From Hahellaceae bacterium (GTDB taxonomy: Bacteria; Pseudomonadota; Gammaproteobacteria; Pseudomonadales; Oleiphilaceae), in NCBI GenBank assembly GCA_024234505.1, contig JACKOD010000003.1, forward strand, positions 310,001-374,000: DNA of 64,000 nucleotides, written 5' to 3'. The translations under genes and the position numbers were made by a program. The notes below the pieces were generated by a model. That model worked only from the letters and a program-made list of their open reading frames with translations, had not been told where the DNA came from and made no database searches. Positions 9,038-17,469 of this stretch are shown here, piece after piece (within the stretch, counting starts at the first letter, position 1; the number at the start of each line of letters is the position of its first letter).

Positions 9038-9910
9038 ATGATGATTCGTTTGCTACTCATTCTTTCCTATATTTTTATCTGTGTGGGCTTGCGGGTTTCT
9101 CCGCGTAAATATTTTCAACTCAATGCACCTTTTTTTAATGAAGCTCTGGGTATGTTTTCGAAGCTCGATATGGATGCCCGGATTCCTGAGCAATGGCGGC
9201 TGGCGCAGTGCATTGACGGTGATGACGTGTACCCTGACAGCTACCCTGTGTTCGTAAAGCCGGAGTGGGGTCAAAATTCACATGGAATTGAAAGAGCGGA
9301 TACCATTTCGGCGCTGGAAGCCATTCGTGCCCGACGCCAACCCTCGCCCATGAAGTACCTTCTCCAATCGGCCGCACCGGGTCAGCGGGAGTTCGAGCTA
9401 TTTATGATACCCGGTCATACCCCAACGGGCGCGGCGGTGCTGTCCATTACTGAAACGCTCAACAGCAGTGGAGAGCGCTATCCGATCAACGGCATTTACA
9501 ATCAGGCGACCACCTACCGCGACTTGACCTGCACGCTCAGTAGCGACGATAAGCAACGCGTCGTTTCCCAATTGCGTGCGATGGGCAATTATCGTATTGC
9601 CCGCTACGGTGTACGTGCAGATTCGTTATCAGCATTAGTGGAAGGGCGCTTTCACGTTATCGAGATTAACCTGTTTTTGCCGATGCCTTTGGTATTGCTG
9701 GCAGAAAATATTCGTGTCTCGAGGAAGATAGGGTTTGCGCTTCAGTGCATGTGGCAGCTGGCGAAAATTACCAAAACCATCCCGGCAGATCAGCCGCACA
9801 AAGCGGTATTCTTCAGAAAACTTAAAATTGCCCGTTCGTTAAAATCAGATACCAAAACGAGAAAATATAATGACCGCATTCAGGAAGTTGATCTATCAAT
9901 GGATCAGTAA
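9038..9910 (+). CDS. ATP-grasp ligase-like protein 1
   Basis: A 290-residue protein with features of the ATP-grasp fold. PVFVKPEWGQNSHGI (about residues 70-84) resembles the nucleotide-binding lysine and small loop of the D-Ala-D-Ala ligase group, and RFHVIEINLFLPMP (about 206-219) resembles the Mg-binding E-x-N strand. ATP-grasp enzymes activate a carboxylate as acyl-phosphate and join it to an amine. The N-terminal 20 residues are hydrophobic, so it may be membrane-associated. It overlaps the next gene, a second and different ATP-grasp protein, by 41 bases, which argues for co-translation. The substrate is not predictable; it is too divergent to call a true D-alanine ligase. Confidence 0.65.
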   Translation: MMIRLLLILSYIFICVGLRVSPRKYFQLNAPFFNEALGMFSKLDMDARIPEQWRLAQCIDGDDVYPDSYPVFVKPEWGQNSHGIERADTISALEAIRARRQPSPMKYLLQSAAPGQREFELFMIPGHTPTGAAVLSITETLNSSGERYPINGIYNQATTYRDLTCTLSSDDKQRVVSQLRAMGNYRIARYGVRADSLSALVEGRFHVIEINLFLPMPLVLLAENIRVSRKIGFALQCMWQLAKITKTIPADQPHKAVFFRKLKIARSLKSDTKTRKYNDRIQEVDLSMDQ

Positions 9911-10778
9911 AAAATACATGGATGGTTGCAGCAGTTATAACAGCCTGGAGGTCAGGAAAAGCTGCCGTTCTAAAAAGCAGGCGCGAGATATGTTCGCGTC
10001 CGGAAACATTCCCCACGCGCAAGGACTGGTCTTCTTTAATCCGTTGAAGGCATTGGAGTTTGCGAACACCTACGGCTTTCCGTTGGTTATTAAACCCAAT
10101 GTGAGTGGTTTTTCCCGGGGCAGTCATTTTCCCATTCGTAACACGCGTGAACTCTGGCGAGCTATTTTTCTCGCCAAACTCTGGTGGCCTACCACGGTCG
10201 TCGAGCAGTATCTGGAAGGAAGAAATTACCGTGTGGTGGTCGCGCAAGGCAAAATTATGTCGGTGCTGCAACGCTATGCGCCTTTTGTGACGGGCAACGG
10301 TATCGATACGATCAGCCAGTTGATTGATCGGGAAAATGCCATTAGAGAGAGCATGGGGCTTTACCCCTGCATTCATCCGCTGCAAAAAGGCAAGCAAACG
10401 CAACGATTTCTTAAAAAGCAGAAACTGACATTGGATTCTGTGCCCGCCGAAGGCGCGGTGGTAAATCTGTTTTATCGCATTTCATTAGCCCCGGGAGGGG
10501 TGGTCAGAACGATAGAAAAGCAAACCATTCCCGAAGTGAATCAAGCACTATTTAAAAAAGTGCTCGAATTGTTTAACGCCAATATTCTCGGAATTGATGT
10601 GATTTTGGAAAAAGGAATAGAAACAGATTTTCGCGAACAGAAGTGTATCTTTCTGGAGGTCAATTCACGCCCTTATCTGAAAATGCACGATTACCCTCGG
10701 TACGGAAAGAAAGAAGATCTTTCTGAATACTTTGCCCAGTTGGATAAGCTGGAAATCAGTCAGGCAGATATTTTCTGA
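9870..10778 (+). CDS. ATP-grasp ligase-like protein 2 (CphA/GshF-type)
   Basis: A 302-residue ATP-grasp protein of the type found in cyanophycin synthetase and bifunctional glutathione synthetase. Visible motifs are GFPLVIKPNVSGFSRGSHF (lysine strand and glycine loop, about residues 71-89), VVEQYLEGRNYRVVVAQG (about 110-127), VTGNGIDTISQLID, ANILGIDVI and CIFLEVNSRPYLKMHDYP. The last is the E-x-N metal-binding element followed by the family's His/Pro tail. It should form an amide bond using ATP. The start overlaps the upstream ligase gene by 41 bases and has no strong ribosome-binding site, and its stop overlaps the transporter start (TGATG). Substrate unknown. Confidence 0.75.
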   Translation: MTAFRKLIYQWISKKYMDGCSSYNSLEVRKSCRSKKQARDMFASGNIPHAQGLVFFNPLKALEFANTYGFPLVIKPNVSGFSRGSHFPIRNTRELWRAIFLAKLWWPTTVVEQYLEGRNYRVVVAQGKIMSVLQRYAPFVTGNGIDTISQLIDRENAIRESMGLYPCIHPLQKGKQTQRFLKKQKLTLDSVPAEGAVVNLFYRISLAPGGVVRTIEKQTIPEVNQALFKKVLELFNANILGIDVILEKGIETDFREQKCIFLEVNSRPYLKMHDYPRYGKKEDLSEYFAQLDKLEISQADIF

Positions 10779-11995
10779 TGCGTTGGTCAGCGGAGAAATT
10801 TTACCGGTTTTCGGGGAGTCACTCCCTGTTAATTGGCTTGTTGCCTTTTTTTATACCGGTGCTGCTGTGGAAGCAGGGTGTCACCCTTTCGGGTATCGCT
10901 GCTTTTATCTCGGTGAGTGCTATCGGTTTTATTCTAGCGCTGACCTACTGGGACCGGTTGCGTTTCAGACAGCAATGGCGCCGGATTGTGCTAGGGTCTT
11001 TTGTGGCCGAAATCGCCCTTGTGGCGCTTTTAGCCTTGGATGTTTCCGGCCTCTATCTGGTCGGTCTGGCATTGGTCAATGGCATCTACAATGGTTTTTA
11101 CTGGTCGACCCAGCGCGTTATGTTCAGTGCGGTGACAAGTCAGCAGAATAGCGGAAAGACCTTTGGTAATTTCCAAATCCTGGTGGTGATTTTGCTGAAG
11201 CTGGGCATTTTGCTCGGCGGCTATCTGATTGAATATCAGGGGATGTTGTCCGTTTTACTATTATCGGTAATGATATCCGGGGTAGCCGTGTGGATGTTAC
11301 ACAATACGCCTTCAGCGCTTAGTCATACCCTGCCGGAGCATGAATTAAATGCCTCTCCGGTTTCCGCCAGAGAGGTGTGGCGTTTTCGGGATGCTCACCG
11401 TTCCAAATGGATATTCCTGCTCGATGGGCCGTTTCTGTATCTGGAAAGCTATTTTTGGGTGCTCTCACTATATTGGCTTATGCAACAAAGCGTCGTAGCA
11501 CTCAGCCTCGTGGTAGTGGTACTGACGTTGATGCTTTCAGTGGTATTTGTGGGATTGAAAAACCGCATCGACCACATGAATCAGGCTCGTCTTTATCTTT
11601 TTGCCGTCATTTTATATGCCGTTTCCTGGGGATTAAGAGCGCAGTTAAATACAGAGCATTCGCCTTGGATCATCTATACCGGGATATTGCTCATTGCGTT
11701 TTTAACTACCTTCTTTCGGCTGGCGTTTAACAAGCGCTTTTTTGACATCGCAAAAGACACCACCACTCATCGTTATCTGGTCTGCAAAAGTTATTACTCC
11801 CAAGCCAGCATAGCCGGCATCTTTTTAATGATCGCATGGGGGCTTCGGAGCCATGATCCGCTCGACGCCCAGCTGACTTCGGTATACGCGTTAGCGACCC
11901 CACTGGCATTGCTGTTTGCGGGATATGGTTGGCAATATTTGACGCAACGCAAGCGAGCTGAAGGTATCGCACCTGAACCCGTTTCAATTAAATAG
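10778..11995 (+). CDS. MFS-type membrane transporter
   Basis: The 405-residue product is almost wholly hydrophobic, with about 11-12 predicted transmembrane helices broken by a basic loop near residue 70 (WDRLRFRQQWRR) and a longer hydrophilic loop about 180-210. This layout fits a major facilitator. The only MFS-like motif is the early GIYNGFYWSTQRVMFS region, so the subfamily is unclear. It is translationally coupled to ATP-grasp protein 2 (overlapping TGATG), which suggests that it exports, or possibly imports, the product or substrate of the two ligases. That functional link is inference from context. Confidence 0.7.
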   Translation: MRWSAEKFYRFSGSHSLLIGLLPFFIPVLLWKQGVTLSGIAAFISVSAIGFILALTYWDRLRFRQQWRRIVLGSFVAEIALVALLALDVSGLYLVGLALVNGIYNGFYWSTQRVMFSAVTSQQNSGKTFGNFQILVVILLKLGILLGGYLIEYQGMLSVLLLSVMISGVAVWMLHNTPSALSHTLPEHELNASPVSAREVWRFRDAHRSKWIFLLDGPFLYLESYFWVLSLYWLMQQSVVALSLVVVVLTLMLSVVFVGLKNRIDHMNQARLYLFAVILYAVSWGLRAQLNTEHSPWIIYTGILLIAFLTTFFRLAFNKRFFDIAKDTTTHRYLVCKSYYSQASIAGIFLMIAWGLRSHDPLDAQLTSVYALATPLALLFAGYGWQYLTQRKRAEGIAPEPVSIK

Positions 11996-12030
11996 TGACA
12001 TAACTAGTTCTACTCCTATTTGTGGGGTAG

Positions 12031-12654
12031 ATGATGAATGGTAATCATAGAATGAACAAACTTATTACAGGAAGTGTGGAATCCGTCGATCAGCTGCTCG
12101 CGTTTATCGAAGGATTGAATGATACGGAGTATCAATTCGTTGCAACGCCCTGGTTTACCAGTTCCATCGGGCAGCATTTGAGGCATATTGTCGATTTATA
12201 TCTGGCTTTAATGAGCGAGGGCATGATGGGAAATGCGCCGCAGCAAGAGTGTATTGATTATGACGTCCGCCGTCGCGGTGCACCCGTGGAAAGCCGACGA
12301 GACGTTGGCGTGGCGGAAATGAAGGCGATACGGCATTGGCTCACGCAAATTACCGCCAATGATCTTGCGAGTGAGGTTTGGGTGAATACCGAGGTGGCAC
12401 TGACAGAGCAGCAATCGGTTGCCGTGAAATCTTCGTTTGCGCGGGAGCTCTGCTTTGCTTCCAGTCATCTGACGCACCATCTGGCCATCATGGCCGCGAT
12501 AGCGAAAATGGCGGGAAAGACCGTCGATTCTGCCTTAGGGCTCGCGCCGGCAACGGCCACCTTTACGCGCTTGCAGGAGGCTCGTAGTGCAAATAGTACA
12601 AACAGTACAAATAGTACAAAAAGCACAAGAGAAACGGCTTCATGTGCACAGTAA
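12031..12654 (+). CDS. DinB-like four-helix protein
   Basis: A 207-residue protein resembling the DinB/YfiT four-helix fold, whose members bind a metal through three histidines. Candidate ligands are His49 or His52 (GQHLRHIVD) and the pair around His146 and His149/His150 (SSHLTHHLAIM). The final 20 residues are a low-complexity NST-repeat tail made by a 9-base tandem repeat. Several in-frame ATGs (12031, 12034, 12052) make the start uncertain; a GGGG stretch favours the first two. The gene overlaps the NRDE gene by 13 bases, suggesting that the two products are made together. Some DinB-fold proteins are thiol-dependent transferases, but no activity can be assigned here. Confidence 0.65.
   Translation: MMNGNHRMNKLITGSVESVDQLLAFIEGLNDTEYQFVATPWFTSSIGQHLRHIVDLYLALMSEGMMGNAPQQECIDYDVRRRGAPVESRRDVGVAEMKAIRHWLTQITANDLASEVWVNTEVALTEQQSVAVKSSFARELCFASSHLTHHLAIMAAIAKMAGKTVDSALGLAPATATFTRLQEARSANSTNSTNSTKSTRETASCAQ
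12591..12626 (+). repeat. 9-base tandem repeat, four copies, inside the DinB-like gene
   Basis: Four back-to-back 9-base units (AAATAGTAC, AAACAGTAC, AAATAGTAC, AAAAAGCAC) encode an Asn-Ser-Thr tripeptide repeat in the tail of the DinB-like protein. The unit length is a multiple of three, so changes in copy number would change tail length without a frameshift. They lie just upstream of the ATG of the overlapping NRDE gene (12642) and could also affect its translation. Confidence 0.9.
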
Positions 12655-13421
12655 GCTGGCTGCCGACATCACAGGGATATGAGTTGTTTTTTAATCGGGA
12701 TGAGCAACGTACACGAGCGGTGGCATGGCCTCCTGAAATAGCGATTCAATCGGGCGTTTCTACGCTGATGCCTCGCGATCCTGTGGGTGAGGGAAGCTGG
12801 ATTGCGGTCAATGAATTCGGGATGAGTCTGTGTCTGCTCAATTTTTATCAAGGTGATGTGCCCGCAGGTCCATTGTTGAGCCGAGGGCAATTGGTGCGGG
12901 AATTTTCGCATCTCAGCGACCAGCGTCAGGTATCAGACCAGTTGGCTGATACGGATCTCTCCCGATATGCGCCTTTTACCTTGATTGCACTGGCAACCGA
13001 TTCCGAAGGCAAGGATGCCAAGCCGCGCTCCAATCCCGCTTGTTTGTGTGTCATAGGCTATCAATGGAATGGTCATTTGTTAACAACGTTGCGCCCTGAA
13101 AGCCCGGTGACCTCGTCGTCGGTTAAATTTAATGAAGTGGTAAAAAGCCGCTTTAACGCCTATGCCGCCAAGGTGCAGGCAGCCGTAAATCAGATGGCCG
13201 CATCTGACCCAAGTGAACAAGCGGGGCTATTCATTGATTACCACTCAAGCCACGAGGGCGAGAAAAATCATCGTTCCGTTTGTATGCACCGGGACGATGC
13301 CAAAACAGTCAGTTTTAGTCATATCCGTGTGGACAGACATAAAATCATTTTTAGCTATCACCCTGATTCACCTTGTGCTGCCCGCCAGCCACTGATAAGT
13401 GAATTAAATAGAATCTGGTAA
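12642..13421 (+). CDS. NRDE family protein (TANGO2-like)
   Basis: The 259-residue product begins with MCTVSW and has the naming NRDE motif at residues 18-21 (FFNRDEQR), both hallmarks of the TANGO2/NRDE family. Cys2 directly after the initiator Met resembles an N-terminal nucleophile arrangement. The family has been linked to haem trafficking and to membrane/lipid homeostasis in eukaryotes; the bacterial role is unsettled. Further family-like blocks are MPRDPVGEGSWIAVNEFG and a late HEGEKNHRSVCMH segment. It overlaps the DinB-like gene by 13 bases. Cytosolic: there is no signal peptide. Confidence 0.85.
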   Translation: MCTVSWLPTSQGYELFFNRDEQRTRAVAWPPEIAIQSGVSTLMPRDPVGEGSWIAVNEFGMSLCLLNFYQGDVPAGPLLSRGQLVREFSHLSDQRQVSDQLADTDLSRYAPFTLIALATDSEGKDAKPRSNPACLCVIGYQWNGHLLTTLRPESPVTSSSVKFNEVVKSRFNAYAAKVQAAVNQMAASDPSEQAGLFIDYHSSHEGEKNHRSVCMHRDDAKTVSFSHIRVDRHKIIFSYHPDSPCAARQPLISELNRIW

Positions 13422-13592
13422 GAGAAATAGTTCGGGCCGCGGCCAGCAGTTCGTGCGCCCCATTCGAAAGAGACGATTGCGCCTTGCGTTCTCCTTGAGC
13501 TGGCGCTGACCACGCCTATGTGATATTTTCCGCCCCCTTTTTTTCATTGTCACTGTCAGACGGGTTCTGACTCAGGTTCGGGTGTAATCGCT

Positions 13593-14969
13593 ATGTATGC
13601 AGGCTTCGACTATGGTACGTCCAATTGTGCAGTGGGTATCACCAGAACGCAGGTCGAAGGCAGTGGTGTGGAGTTGTTACCCTTGGAGCAGGGCAGTTCG
13701 TTTATGCCCTCAACCCTCTATAGCCTTGAAAGAGAACTCATCAGCGAGGCGGTTGGCCTGGCCATGCCGGATGGACTGGAAAAGGAGTCCTATATTCAAT
13801 TGCGGTCAGGATTTCTCGCACAGGCCCAACGCATCAGGCGAGATGAAGGGATTGGTGATCACGAACGTACCTTGTATGTCGGTAACGAAGCCATAAACCA
13901 ATATCTCAGCTTTCCCGGGCAAGGCTATTTTGTTAAATCCCCCAAATCCTACCTGGGGGCGAGCGGGTTAAGGCCCGAATTTATCAGCTTCTTCGAAGAT
14001 CTCGTGACCGCCATGATGCAACAAATTAAACGGCGGGCAGAGCAAAGTCTGGGCGACTCAATCAGTCACACAGTGATTGGTCGGCCTGTTAATTTTCAGG
14101 GTTTGAATGCAGAGCAGAGTAATCGTCAGGCCATTGATATTCTGACTGTTTCCGCCAGACGAGCCGGATTTAAATCGGTTGAGTTTCTTTACGAACCGCT
14201 GGCGGCAGGGCTGGATTTTGAAGCCCGGCTGAATCAGGACAAAACCGTGCTGGTAGTTGATGTAGGGGGTGGAACAACGGATTGCGCGATGGTTCGTATG
14301 GGGCCGGGACATCGGAACAATCAAGATCGTACCCGGGATTTTCTCGGCCATAGCGGAGAGCGCGTAGGTGGAAATGATCTGGATATCTTGCTCGCTGGCA
14401 AACAGTTAATGCCGCTTTTTGGCATGCAGTCAAAGCTGAAAAATGGATTGCCACTACCCACACAGGTTTTCTGGGACGCTGTGAGCACCAATGACGTTGG
14501 AGCACAAGCCAACTTCAACAGCAAGAAAACGACCTTACATCTGGAACAGCTGCGTCTCGACTCGGCTGAACCAAATTATATTGATCGCTTTATTGATCTG
14601 CGTAATGCAAAACAAAACCATCACGTGGTGCGCAGTGCCGAACAATGTAAAGTGGCGCTGTCGGATAGCGAACAGCATGCTGTTGACCTGTCCTATATCG
14701 AAGCCGGACTAGGGTGCGACATCACGCGCCAGCAATTTTCAGAGGCAATTGATCGACCGTTGAACAAAATGGCCGCACTGATGGACGAAGCTATGCAGCA
14801 GGCAGGTTGCCAGCCTGATTTGGTGTACTTAACCGGCGGTTCCGGAAAATCCCTCGATATCCGAAACATGGTGGCTAATAAAGTGGGCAATATCCCTTTG
14901 ATCGATGGTGATCATTTTGGCAGCGTCGCGGCGGGCCTTACCGTTTGGGCGAGAAAATTGTTTCAATAG
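13593..14969 (+). CDS. yegD: Hsp70-like chaperone ATPase, YegD type
   Basis: A 458-residue actin/Hsp70-fold ATPase without the Hsp70 substrate-binding domain, matching E. coli YegD in length and motifs. Visible are the first phosphate loop (GFDYGTSNCAVG, residues 4-15), VKSPKSYLGASGL, the family-specific VIGRPVNFQGLN, the second phosphate loop (VVDVGGGTTDCAM, near residue 223) and the adenosine motif (YLTGGSGKS) close to the C-terminus. The client is unknown. It stands alone after a 171-base gap and converges with the next gene. The call as a YegD orthologue rests on the many shared motif blocks. Confidence 0.88.
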   Translation: MYAGFDYGTSNCAVGITRTQVEGSGVELLPLEQGSSFMPSTLYSLERELISEAVGLAMPDGLEKESYIQLRSGFLAQAQRIRRDEGIGDHERTLYVGNEAINQYLSFPGQGYFVKSPKSYLGASGLRPEFISFFEDLVTAMMQQIKRRAEQSLGDSISHTVIGRPVNFQGLNAEQSNRQAIDILTVSARRAGFKSVEFLYEPLAAGLDFEARLNQDKTVLVVDVGGGTTDCAMVRMGPGHRNNQDRTRDFLGHSGERVGGNDLDILLAGKQLMPLFGMQSKLKNGLPLPTQVFWDAVSTNDVGAQANFNSKKTTLHLEQLRLDSAEPNYIDRFIDLRNAKQNHHVVRSAEQCKVALSDSEQHAVDLSYIEAGLGCDITRQQFSEAIDRPLNKMAALMDEAMQQAGCQPDLVYLTGGSGKSLDIRNMVANKVGNIPLIDGDHFGSVAAGLTVWARKLFQ

Positions 14970-15013
14970 CAGGCCTATGCCTTGCGGGGCTTTGCTTTTC
15001 TCGCTTATGGTGA

Positions 15014-15736
15014 CTAAAAAAACACAGGAAAATCACCAAGGGTGCGATCACCATATTTTTCGAGCAACGCTTCCAGCAGCGCATCAATGAGATGCAATGT
15101 CACGCCTTCGATGTTGAATTCAGCCGTATTATTCAGGTTGAGTTTTACGGTAATTTTTTGCTCCTGCAGATGATTCCATACAAACTGTAGCGTGTGTCTG
15201 ATCGTTTCAGGGGTGATGGATTTTCTTGCGAAATTCACCGAGAAGCTGGTAACGGCGCTGATGTTCTGTTCGATAAAACTTTTTATGAATTGTTCAATAT
15301 TTCCGGAAAGACCAGAGAAACGCTCTCCTGCCTTTTTACCAATCGTCTGACCTGCTTTTAACACTCGCCCCGCAATAGGTACCTGCTTAAGAAACTGTTT
15401 ATCCAGCAGGAAGCCTTTGATGTTGTTATAAAGTAATTCCGACATGAATTTTCGAAACAACGGATTGTGCGTAAAAGCCTCGATAGCATCTTCCTGATTG
15501 TGTTCGTCATTCATTAGTGGGAGAAAAATATTGTAAAAAGCCTCTTCGGTCAGAATTTCATTGACGTCAACGCGTAGCTGAACGCCATCGAGCAGCAATT
15601 TTGAAGGTAGCGCTATTCGCTGGAGATAGCCTGATCTCAAGAGCACGGCCACGGAATCCAATATGAACGATTTATCTATCAGGCTGCGGAGCGTTTTATT
15701 TTTGTTTCTTTCAAACCAGCTGTACTTCTGAGTCAT
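15014..15736 (-). CDS. Hypothetical protein, helical, unknown function
   Basis: I do not recognise this 240-residue protein. It has no signal peptide or clear membrane span. Its middle has a basic Gly/Lys segment (AGRVLKAGQTIGKKAGERFSG, quoted partly: GQTIGKKAGERF). The C-terminal half is mixed amphipathic helix, ending in LGDFPVFF. The start at 15736 is supported by an AGGTGA ribosome-binding site about 5 bases upstream; a TTG five codons earlier is less likely. It converges with yegD, separated by 44 bases, and has its own upstream region toward tRNA-Leu. Weak similarity to lipid-binding or SMP-like proteins cannot be judged by eye. Confidence 0.7.
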   Translation of the reverse strand: MTQKYSWFERNKNKTLRSLIDKSFILDSVAVLLRSGYLQRIALPSKLLLDGVQLRVDVNEILTEEAFYNIFLPLMNDEHNQEDAIEAFTHNPLFRKFMSELLYNNIKGFLLDKQFLKQVPIAGRVLKAGQTIGKKAGERFSGLSGNIEQFIKSFIEQNISAVTSFSVNFARKSITPETIRHTLQFVWNHLQEQKITVKLNLNNTAEFNIEGVTLHLIDALLEALLEKYGDRTLGDFPVFF

Positions 15737-16093
15737 GGTGTCACCTGACAATGTCTTCGTAAGGGGGCGCCTTTGCGCGATAGGAAGGGAAAGGTTATAT
15801 CAGTGTAGGTGCAGAATTTATATGTGAATAATGACGTTGTTGCAGGTAACGTTGGCCACAGCGCAGCCTGTGTGTTTGTGCAGTCCCGGCCCCTCAGAGT
15901 CATTTGAACCTATCAAAAGGGAACAAATAGAAAATGATACGCTTTTGACACAAAGGAAGGTGGATTAATGTACTATTTAGCTACATTAAAGGCTTCATGG
16001 CTTTACGCGATTTAAGAATTGAATCTTGAGTCTAAAAAATAGATTTTGTACAGGGTAACTACTTGAGAATATCTGAAGAGATATTTTAAGACT
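15737..16093. other. Non-coding gap between the orphan gene and tRNA-Leu
   Basis: About 357 bases with no convincing reading frame. The part next to 15736 should hold the promoter of the orphan minus-strand gene. From about 15900 to 16090 the sequence becomes AT-rich with several A/T runs. No repeat, RNA fold or terminator stands out. Confidence 0.5.
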
Positions 16094-16180
16094 TGGTAGC
16101 GGTGGGCGGACTCGAACCGCCACGCTTTTAAGGGCAACGGATTTTGAATCCGTCGTGTCTACCAATTTCACCACACCGCC
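16094..16180 (-). tRNA. tRNA-Leu (anticodon CAA)
   Basis: Read on the minus strand this is an 87-base class II tRNA with a long variable arm. The anticodon loop TTCAAAA gives anticodon CAA, the T-arm loop is TTCGAGT, the discriminator is A, and CCA is encoded at 16094-16096. The acceptor stem pairs fully with one G-U pair at the end. The long variable arm and A73 fit leucine. A strong promoter lies just upstream (16193-16220). Confidence 0.95.
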
Positions 16181-16192
16181 AACTGGGAGCGC

Positions 16193-16220
16193 ATTATACG
16201 GGTTCGCGTTCTTACGTCAA
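16193..16220 (-). promoter_or_regulatory. Sigma-70 promoter of tRNA-Leu
   Basis: On the minus strand the -35 box TTGACG (16215-16220) and a perfect -10 box TATAAT (16193-16198) are separated by 16 bases. The -10 box lies 12 bases before the first base of the mature tRNA. Confidence 0.75.
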
Positions 16221-16270
16221 TATCTATCGCTTAATTAATTAATGTTTTACTTCGTTTTTACGCGGCAAAT

Positions 16271-16299
16271 TTGGCAACCCTGTCGCTTTTCGGTAAGCT
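16271..16299 (+). promoter_or_regulatory. Possible promoter of the queA-tgt-yajC-secDF run
   Basis: TTGGCA (16271-16276) and TAAGCT (16294-16299) are 17 bases apart, about 110 bases before queA. The -35 box is good and the -10 box is weak, so this is a tentative call. Confidence 0.35.
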
Positions 16300-16409
16300 A
16301 TGCGCCCATTTTTCCGGCGTGCACTTTGGTTTTTGCCAGCGGCCCGCCACAGTTTATCGGTGCGGTAAAACGATGAGTATTAATAACGGTAGTTGGAGTG
16401 ATAAAACCT

Positions 16410-17447
16410 GTGCGTGTTGCTGATTTTCATTTCGACCTGCCCGATGAGCTGATTGCCCGATTTCCTCCTGCCGAGCGTACCGCCAGCCGTTTGCTCACAA
16501 TGGAGGGGAATAGTGGTCAGGTGGAGCACAAAGGCTTCTTGAATTTGCCCGAATTACTGCGTCAAGGTGATTTGCTGGTATTTAACAACACCCGGGTAAT
16601 TCCCGCACGTTTGTTTGGTCGAAAAGCCAGTGGCGGAAAAATCGAAATTCTTATTGAGCGCCTTTGTGGCGCTCATGAAGCGCTGGCCCATGTTCGGGCG
16701 AGTAAATCTCCCAAGCCGGGTACGCTACTGGTGCTGGATGATGCAACGTCGCTCACCATGATTGAGCGGGTAGGTGACTTGTTTCGTTTAAAAATGGCCG
16801 GAGAGGAATCTTTATTGTCTGTACTGGATCGCCTTGGTCATATGCCATTACCTCCTTATATTGATCGAGAAGACCAATTATCTGACCGTGAGCGCTACCA
16901 GACAGTCTATGCAAAAAATCCGGGTGCCGTGGCAGCACCGACCGCAGGGCTGCATTTCGACGAAGCCCTGCTTGAGTCCATCCGGGCAATGGGCGTTGAA
17001 ACGGCGTTTGTTACCTTGCATGTAGGGGCGGGAACCTTTCAGCCTGTGCGGGTCGAAAAGATCGAAGATCACCACATGCATGCAGAATACATTGAGGTTA
17101 GCGAAGCGGTGGTCGAAAAGATAATCGCCACGCGCCGCAATGGCGGGCGGGTTATCGCGGTCGGAACAACCAGCTTACGGAGTCTCGAGTCGGCTTGTCA
17201 GGAAGGAGATATTGCACCTTACGCCGGAGATACGTCCATTTTTATCTATCCCGGTTATCAATTTAAGTGTGTGGATGCCCTGATCACAAATTTCCACTTA
17301 CCCGAGTCTACCTTACTGATGTTGGTCAGTGCATTTGCGGGATTTGAAAATATTCGTAGCGCTTATGCAGAAGCCATTCGTCAGAAATATCGTTTTTTCA
17401 GTTATGGCGATGCCATGTTTCTGACCCGACGTACGCTCGGGTCTTAG
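16410..17447 (+). CDS. queA: tRNA preQ1 ribosyltransferase-isomerase QueA
   Basis: QueA transfers the ribosyl part of S-adenosylmethionine to preQ1 at position 34 of target tRNAs, giving epoxyqueuosine. Motifs match the family closely: LLVFNNTRVIPARLFGRK, MPLPPYIDR, YQTVYAKNPGAVAAPTAGLHF (given as PGAVAAPTAGLHF), FVTLHVGAGTFQPVR, TNFHLPESTLLMLVSAFAG and YRFFSYGDAMF. The GTG at 16410 is preferred because it gives the usual MRVADF start and lies 9 bases after GGAGTG; an in-frame GTG at 16398 would overlap that site. The next gene, tgt, acts in the same pathway. Confidence 0.97.
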   Translation: MRVADFHFDLPDELIARFPPAERTASRLLTMEGNSGQVEHKGFLNLPELLRQGDLLVFNNTRVIPARLFGRKASGGKIEILIERLCGAHEALAHVRASKSPKPGTLLVLDDATSLTMIERVGDLFRLKMAGEESLLSVLDRLGHMPLPPYIDREDQLSDRERYQTVYAKNPGAVAAPTAGLHFDEALLESIRAMGVETAFVTLHVGAGTFQPVRVEKIEDHHMHAEYIEVSEAVVEKIIATRRNGGRVIAVGTTSLRSLESACQEGDIAPYAGDTSIFIYPGYQFKCVDALITNFHLPESTLLMLVSAFAGFENIRSAYAEAIRQKYRFFSYGDAMFLTRRTLGS

Positions 17448-17469
17448 TTGTTGTTTTCGGAGAATATTT

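Noticed and set aside
10732..11151. Open frame inside the MFS transporter
   Set aside because: It is an alternative frame of the transporter gene; the 10778 frame has the continuous membrane spans and the coupled start.
12591..12626. Direct repeats as a CRISPR or integration site
   Set aside because: The units are 9 bases with no spacers and lie within a coding tail.
16094..16180. tRNA-Leu as a genomic-island attachment site
   Set aside because: No integrase gene and no duplicated tRNA end were seen nearby.
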